From the IMG/VR virus record IMGVR_UViG_3300045902_000030, positions 1 through 35,800 of that record: a DNA stretch of 35,800 nucleotides, one strand, 5' to 3'. A program made the position numbers and the translations under genes. Below, piece after piece: positions 31,901 to 35,800 of this stretch (positions within the stretch are counted from its first letter, which is position 1; each line of letters starts with the position of its first letter). The notes under the pieces are model-generated. The model searched no databases. It worked only from the letters and a program-made list of their open reading frames with translations, and had not been told where the DNA came from. Source of the DNA: a virus.

Positions 31901-34900
31901 CAATTACAACGATTTGAACGGTATTCCGATTGGTTTAGTTAGTGCATCAAGTCAAGTAGATTTCTTACAGACCGTGAACCGACCTGTTGGTTTGGTCTCA
32001 AGTTCTGCACAGATAGATTATACTGGTATTACAAACATTCCAGTTGGTATTGTTAGTGCTTCAAACCAAGTCTCCTATACTGGCTTGTCAAACGTTCCTG
32101 CTGGCATCGTCAGCAGTAGTACTCAAGCCACAACATGGACCGTAGCAACAGCTTCAATTGCGGCAACGAGTTGGAGTCTCATAGAAAATATTCCGAATGG
32201 ACTTGTATCGAGTTCTATACAAGCAACGGATTGGACAGTGGCAAGTAGTAGTGTTGCTGCAACCGCTTCAATTGCACCGACATCATGGAGTTTAGTTGCG
32301 AATAGACCCGTTGGTCTGGTTAGCGCCTCAAACCAAGTAGATTTCTTACAGATCTCAAATCGACCTGTCGGTCTCGTTTCAAGTTCAGCACAAGTCAATT
32401 ACAGTGGTTTGACTGGCGTTCCTGTAGGCATTGTTTCTAGTTCTACACAATTACCAACCGGATTAGTTAGTGCCAGTGCGCAAATTAGTTACACTGGTAT
32501 TACCGATGTGCCTATAGGTATTTTGAGTTCATCAACTCAATTTAACGCACTTACAAATACGAGTGCTAGCTTTGCCATTTCTGCGTCATGGGCACCGACT
32601 ACAGGACCGGCCGATTGGAATACACTACTTAACCGACCTGTTGGTATTGTCTCAAGTTCAGCGCAAGCAACCGATTGGACGGTTGCAAGTAGCAGTGTTG
32701 CAATTAGTGCAAGTATTTCACCGACTAGTTGGAGTTTGATATCAAATATTCCTGTAAATCTTGTATCTAGTTCTGCACAAATTGTTGCTGGACTACCCGC
32801 TGGTAGTGTGAGTTCAAGTGCTCAAATTGACTATACGGGTATTACTGGTATTCCGGTAGGTCTCGTTTCCAGTAGCGCACAGGTAAACTATAGTGGTTTG
32901 AACGGCATTCCCGCCGGTATTGTTAGTAGTAGCACTCAAGCTTCTACTTGGACCGTTGCTACGGCTTCAATTGCTAATACCTCGTGGAGTTTAGTTGCAG
33001 ATAAACCTGTTGGTCTCGTCAGTGCTTCAAACCAAGTCTCCTATACAGGCTTGTCAAACGTTCCTGTTGGCATTGTGAGCTCCTCAGGCCAAGTCTCTTA
33101 TACTGGACTGTCAAACGTTCCTGTTGGCATTGTGAGCAGTAGTACTCAAGCCACAACATGGACCGTAGCAACTGCCTCAATTGCTAATACTTCATGGAGT
33201 TTAGTTGCAAATAAACCTGTTGGTTTAGTTAGCGCTTCCGGTCAAGTAGACTTCCTACAAACCTCAAATCGTCCAACGGGGTTGGTTTCAAGTTCAGCAC
33301 AAGTCAATTATACGGGTTTGACTGGTGTTCCTGTCGGCATCGTAAGTTCATCTGGTCAAGTTAATTACACTGGGTTGGCTGGCGTTCCTGTTGGCATCGT
33401 CAGCAGTAGTGATCAAGCCTCGGCATGGACAGTTGCAACGGCTTCTATTGCTAATACCTCGTGGAGTTTAGTTGCAAATAAACCTGTTGGTTTAGTCAGT
33501 GCCTCAAGTCAAGTAGATTTCTTACAGACTTCCAATCGTCCCGCAGGGTTGGTTTCAAGTTCAGCACAAGTCAATTATACGGGCCTATCAAACGTTCCCG
33601 TTGGTATCGTAAGTTCATCTGGTCAGGTCAATTACAGTGGTTTGAACGGTATTCCTATTGGTATTGTATCTAGTTCAACACAAGCTTCTACTTGGACCGT
33701 AGCAACTGCCTCGATTGCTAATACTTCATGGAGTTTAGTTGCAAATAAACCTGTTGGTCTCGTTAGTGCTTCAAACCAAGTAGATTTCTTGCAGACTTCC
33801 AATCGTCCCGTAGGGTTGGTCTCAAGTTCAGCACAAGTATCCTATACAGGCTTGTCAAACGTTCCTGTTGGCATCGTAAGTTCATCTGGTCAAGTTAATT
33901 ACACTGGGTTGGCTGGCGTTCCTGTTGGCATTGTCAGTGCCTCAAGTCAAGTAGATTTCTTACAGACTTCCAATCGTCCCGTAGGGTTGGTTTCAAGTTC
34001 AGCACAAGTCAATTACAGTGGTTTGACCGGTGTTCCTGTTGGCATTGTGAGCTCCTCAGGTCAAGTCTCATACACAGGATTGTCAAATATTCCTGTAGGC
34101 ATTGTCAGTGCCTCAAGTCAAGTAGACTTCCTACAAACCTCAAATCGTCCAACGGGGTTGGTGTCCAGTTCAGCACAAGTCAATTACAGTGGTTTGACCG
34201 GTGTTCCTGTCGGTATTGTATCTAGTTCAACACAAGCTTCTACTTGGACTGTAGCAACTGCGTCAATTGCTAATACCTCATGGAGTTTAGTTGCCGATAA
34301 ACCTGTTGGTCTAGTCAGTGCTTCCGGTCAAGTATCCTATACAGGCTTGTCAAACGTTCCCGTTGGTATCGTAAGTTCATCTGGTCAGGTCAATTACAGT
34401 GGTTTGACTGGCGTTCCTGTTGGTATTGTCAGTGCCTCAAGTCAAGTAGACTTCCTACAAACCGCAAATCGTCCCGCAGGATTGGTGTCCAGTTCAGCAC
34501 AAGTATCTTATACGGGTTTGACTGGTGTTCCTGTCGGCATCGTAAGTTCATCTGGTCAGGTCAATTACACTGGGTTGGCTGGTATTCCTGTTGGCATTGT
34601 CAGCGCATCAAGTCAAGTAGATTTCTTGCAGACTGTGAACCGACCAACAGGGTTGGTTTCCAGTTCGGCACAAGTCTCTTACACAGGACTATCAAATATT
34701 CCTGTAGGCATTGTGAGCTCCTCAGGCCAAATTTCTTATACGGGCCTATCAAATATTCCTGTCGGTATTGTCAGCAGTAGTACTCAAGCCACAACCTGGA
34801 CCGTTGCTACGGCTTCAATTGCTAATACTTCATGGAGCCTAGTTGCAGATAAACCTGTTGGTTTAGTCAGTGCATCAAGTCAAGTAGACTTCCTACAAAC

Positions 34901-35800
34901 ATCAAATCGTCCCGCAGGATTGGTGTCCAGTTCAGCACAGGTCAACTACACCGGATTGACTGGTGTTCCTGTTGGTCTCGTAAGTTCATCTGGTCAAGTC
35001 AATTACAACGGTTTGACTGGCGTTCCTGTCGGCATTGTCAGTGCCTCAAGTCAAGTAGATTTCTTGCAGATCTCAAATCGTCCAGCAGGGTTGGTCTCAA
35101 GTTCAGCACAAGTCTCTTATACGGGCCTATCAAATATTCCTGTTGGTATTGTCAGTAGCAGTAATCAAGCTTCTACATGGACCGTAGCAACATCATCGGT
35201 AGCTACATCAGCAAGTTATGCTCTATCGGCAAGCTGGGCACCTGGTGGTGGTGGTGAACCGGTCAGTGCATCCTATGCACTCACTTCAAGCTACGCCGCA
35301 CTGGCACAAAATGTGTTGGGTAGTATTGCCAATGCAACCAGTGCAAGTTATGCCTTAACGTCGTCTTATGCGGTAAATGCGGCGACCGCATCCTATGTTG
35401 AAGGCACGATTGACGGTGGTATCACGGGGTCGTTTAGTGGTAGTGGTGCTGGCATCTATAATGTCACAGCGTCAATTGTAAACAGCAATGCTGTCGCGTT
35501 ACCGTCAGGCACACTGGGATTGACCACATGGCATCTTCCGTATGTATTGGGCGCGACCGCACTGACAACAATTGCCGCTGCTACAAATACGGTTCGCTTC
35601 ATTCCGTTCATGGCACCGCGTAATATTCAACAGGTTGGCATCACGGTCACGGCTGGTGGACTTGCTGGGTTGTCATGTTCCGTTGCTGTTTATACGAACC
35701 GTCCAAATTCATTCCTGCCCCATGAGCTCATTGATTTTGTGGTAATACCTGCTGGGTCCAACGCCACATTTAGTATACCTTTTACTCCGAATCTCACACC
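28902..35800 (+). CDS. Very long repetitive tail-fibre-like protein, 3' end outside window
   Basis: GTG 28902 overlaps the previous stop (GTGA). The frame appears open to the window edge, about 2,300 codons, and is incomplete. A short N-terminus (RVSGSTPGNSINLTVNGTG) is followed by thousands of bases of repeats with a 19-residue unit such as PVGLVSSSAQVNYTGLTGV, its VDFLQTSNR variant, and a longer 32-residue unit containing STWTVATAS and TSWSLVADK. SFTGSF-SASFA stretches lie near the start, and ASYALTSSYA stretches near 35,200-35,400. From about 35,430 a non-repeat domain begins (LGLTTWHLPYVLGATAL, then IPFMAPRNIQQVGI). Composition is Ser/Val/Gly/Ala-rich with hardly any Cys, His or Met. It is probably a trimeric fibre or other filamentous virion appendage; the family is inferred from style and position. 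Confidence 0.75.
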   Translation, partial: MIIRVSGSTPGNSINLTVNGTGVPGSSGIQVNVPQFVSQANNAISSSYAGTASLALSTLGAISSASYAEYANAVSWSNVVNIPQNIVSSSAQVDYTQLQNIPSSSNSASYVEYNNIANKPVGLVSSSAQAASWAVASASTATTATTSSYALTASAVLNIPPLPTGVVSSSAQVSYVQLSDIPTGIISSSTQLPVGLVSSSVQVNYTQLTGIPSGLVSSSVQAETWSVASASIAPTSWSLISDRPDGLVSSSAQVNSGSFTGSFIGSASFADNADNSISASFAISASWAQTTGPADWNTLLNRPVGIVSASAQINTGSFTGSFVGSASFANNAENSISASFATTTSFAFTALSASWAPGVGDAVDWSTIINIPVGIVSSSSQINTGSFTGSFTGSVTNAVSASFAADAYTQWNNIGNRPDGLISSSAQLPTGLVSASSQINYIGISNVPGGIVSSSTQIIAGLPVGTVSSSNQVNYTQLQNIPTGLVSSSTQAVTWNVATASIAATSWSLVADKPSGLVSASSQVSYTGLSNVPAGIVSSSTQATTWTVATASLANEVAYNNVTGTPIGLVSASSQVDFLQTSNRPTGLVSSSGQVNYTGLTDVPVGIVSSSGQVSYTGLSNVPAGIVSSSAQASTWTVATASIAATSWSLVADKPSGLVSASSQIDFSQTTNRPVGLVSASVQVSYPDLSNIPVGILSSSTQFNSLSNTSASYAQNSFTAVSASWAPSTEGAPVSWTSVTGKPDGLVSSSAQVNFTQLQNIPVGLISGTAQVKAILDADGVFSSSEQVQFNSISGRPNGLVSSSAQIVAGLPAGTVSSSAQVSYTGLTDLPVGIVSSSTQASTWTVATASIANTSWSLVANKPDGLVSASGQVDFLQISNRPEGLVSSSAQVNYTGLTGVPVGIVSSSGQVSYTGLSNIPVGIVSASSQVDFLQTSNRPTGLVSSSAQVSYTGLSNIPVGIVSSSTQASTWTVATASIANTSWSLVADRPVGLVSSSTQVNYNDLNGIPIGLVSASSQVDFLQTVNRPVGLVSSSAQIDYTGITNIPVGIVSASNQVSYTGLSNVPAGIVSSSTQATTWTVATASIAATSWSLIENIPNGLVSSSIQATDWTVASSSVAATASIAPTSWSLVANRPVGLVSASNQVDFLQISNRPVGLVSSSAQVNYSGLTGVPVGIVSSSTQLPTGLVSASAQISYTGITDVPIGILSSSTQFNALTNTSASFAISASWAPTTGPADWNTLLNRPVGIVSSSAQATDWTVASSSVAISASISPTSWSLISNIPVNLVSSSAQIVAGLPAGSVSSSAQIDYTGITGIPVGLVSSSAQVNYSGLNGIPAGIVSSSTQASTWTVATASIANTSWSLVADKPVGLVSASNQVSYTGLSNVPVGIVSSSGQVSYTGLSNVPVGIVSSSTQATTWTVATASIANTSWSLVANKPVGLVSASGQVDFLQTSNRPTGLVSSSAQVNYTGLTGVPVGIVSSSGQVNYTGLAGVPVGIVSSSDQASAWTVATASIANTSWSLVANKPVGLVSASSQVDFLQTSNRPAGLVSSSAQVNYTGLSNVPVGIVSSSGQVNYSGLNGIPIGIVSSSTQASTWTVATASIANTSWSLVANKPVGLVSASNQVDFLQTSNRPVGLVSSSAQVSYTGLSNVPVGIVSSSGQVNYTGLAGVPVGIVSASSQVDFLQTSNRPVGLVSSSAQVNYSGLTGVPVGIVSSSGQVSYTGLSNIPVGIVSASSQVDFLQTSNRPTGLVSSSAQVNYSGLTGVPVGIVSSSTQASTWTVATASIANTSWSLVADKPVGLVSASGQVSYTGLSNVPVGIVSSSGQVNYSGLTGVPVGIVSASSQVDFLQTANRPAGLVSSSAQVSYTGLTGVPVGIVSSSGQVNYTGLAGIPVGIVSASSQVDFLQTVNRPTGLVSSSAQVSYTGLSNIPVGIVSSSGQISYTGLSNIPVGIVSSSTQATTWTVATASIANTSWSLVADKPVGLVSASSQVDFLQTSNRPAGLVSSSAQVNYTGLTGVPVGLVSSSGQVNYNGLTGVPVGIVSASSQVDFLQISNRPAGLVSSSAQVSYTGLSNIPVGIVSSSNQASTWTVATSSVATSASYALSASWAPGGGGEPVSASYALTSSYAALAQNVLGSIANATSASYALTSSYAVNAATASYVEGTIDGGITGSFSGSGAGIYNVTASIVNSNAVALPSGTLGLTTWHLPYVLGATALTTIAAATNTVRFIPFMAPRNIQQVGITVTAGGLAGLSCSVAVYTNRPNSFLPHELIDFVVIPAGSNATFSIPFTPNLT
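29120..35200 (+). repeat. In-frame 57-bp fibre repeats with higher-order pattern
   Basis: The basic unit is 57 bp (19 residues) with core VSSSxQ or VSASxQ. I counted about 16 cores in 33,000-34,000, so the array probably holds on the order of 90. Three or so 57-bp units plus one 96-bp Trp-containing unit form larger blocks. From about 30,400 on, whole blocks are nearly identical at DNA level (for example the TTCTACTTGGAC and GATTTCTTACAGAC variants recur), which indicates recent duplication or gene conversion. Confidence 0.85.

Noticed and set aside
29120-35200. Repeat array as a possible CRISPR
   Set aside because: Repeats are contiguous, multiples of three, in frame and coding, with no unique spacers between identical short repeats.

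Overview
This window is part of the virion-gene region of a large, moderately AT-rich, T4-like tailed phage (contractile-tail myovirus, Caudoviricetes). Every gene I can support lies on the + strand. The T4-type set is recognisable from the proteins: large terminase (gp17), portal (gp20), prohead protease (gp21), core scaffold (gp22), major capsid protein (gp23), probable neck and tail-completion proteins (gp13, gp14, gp15), tail sheath (gp18), tail tube (gp19), and the start of a very long repetitive fibre-like protein. The host cannot be named. Many starts carry AAGGAG- or GGAG-type ribosome binding sites, so the host uses ordinary Shine-Dalgarno initiation. The gene styles (SASYA-type fibre repeats, ligase/nucleotidyltransferase fusion, phage bS21) resemble uncultured aquatic T4-like phages; that is from memory and was not searched.

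Layout. 1-832: 3' part of a glycosyltransferase-like gene whose start lies off the window. 833-927: two hairpins including a good terminator. 928-4116: a 1062-residue fusion of two HxGH nucleotidyltransferase domains around a ligase-like nucleotidyltransferase domain. 4126-5383: zinc-ribbon protein and a membrane/coiled-coil protein. 5380-10762: terminase, four small proteins, then portal. 10832-13488: two helical proteins in the T4 gene 67/68 position, then gp21 interrupted by a mini-intein. 13485-15289: small genes, including an internal-protein-like gene, a DUF3008-like protein, an 18-codon ORF, a holin-like membrane protein and a bS21-like protein. 15290-18192: a hairpin-rich leader, gp22 and gp23. 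18318-19898: HNH homing endonuclease. 19941-25785: head-tail joining proteins and the sheath. 25881-27952: a second homing endonuclease (VSR/EDxHD type) and a NUMOD-only ORF. 27945-28433: tail tube. 28543-35800: a small beta-rich protein and a fibre-like gene that runs off the right edge with about 6 kb of in-frame repeats.

How it works together. Terminase, portal, scaffold, protease and capsid protein form the head assembly line. Many proteins here begin with an N-terminal [LI][LI]xE motif, which fits a T4-style capsid-targeting/propeptide signal cut by gp21. gp21 itself must splice out its intein before its catalytic His and Ser belong to one protease. The neck, sheath and tube genes supply the tail, and the terminal genes probably supply fibres. 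A recurring TAYTTAT motif sits in most of the intergenic gaps and is my best candidate for this phage's late promoter element.

No tRNA, CRISPR array or insertion sequence was seen. No gene-free stretch exceeds 300 bases.
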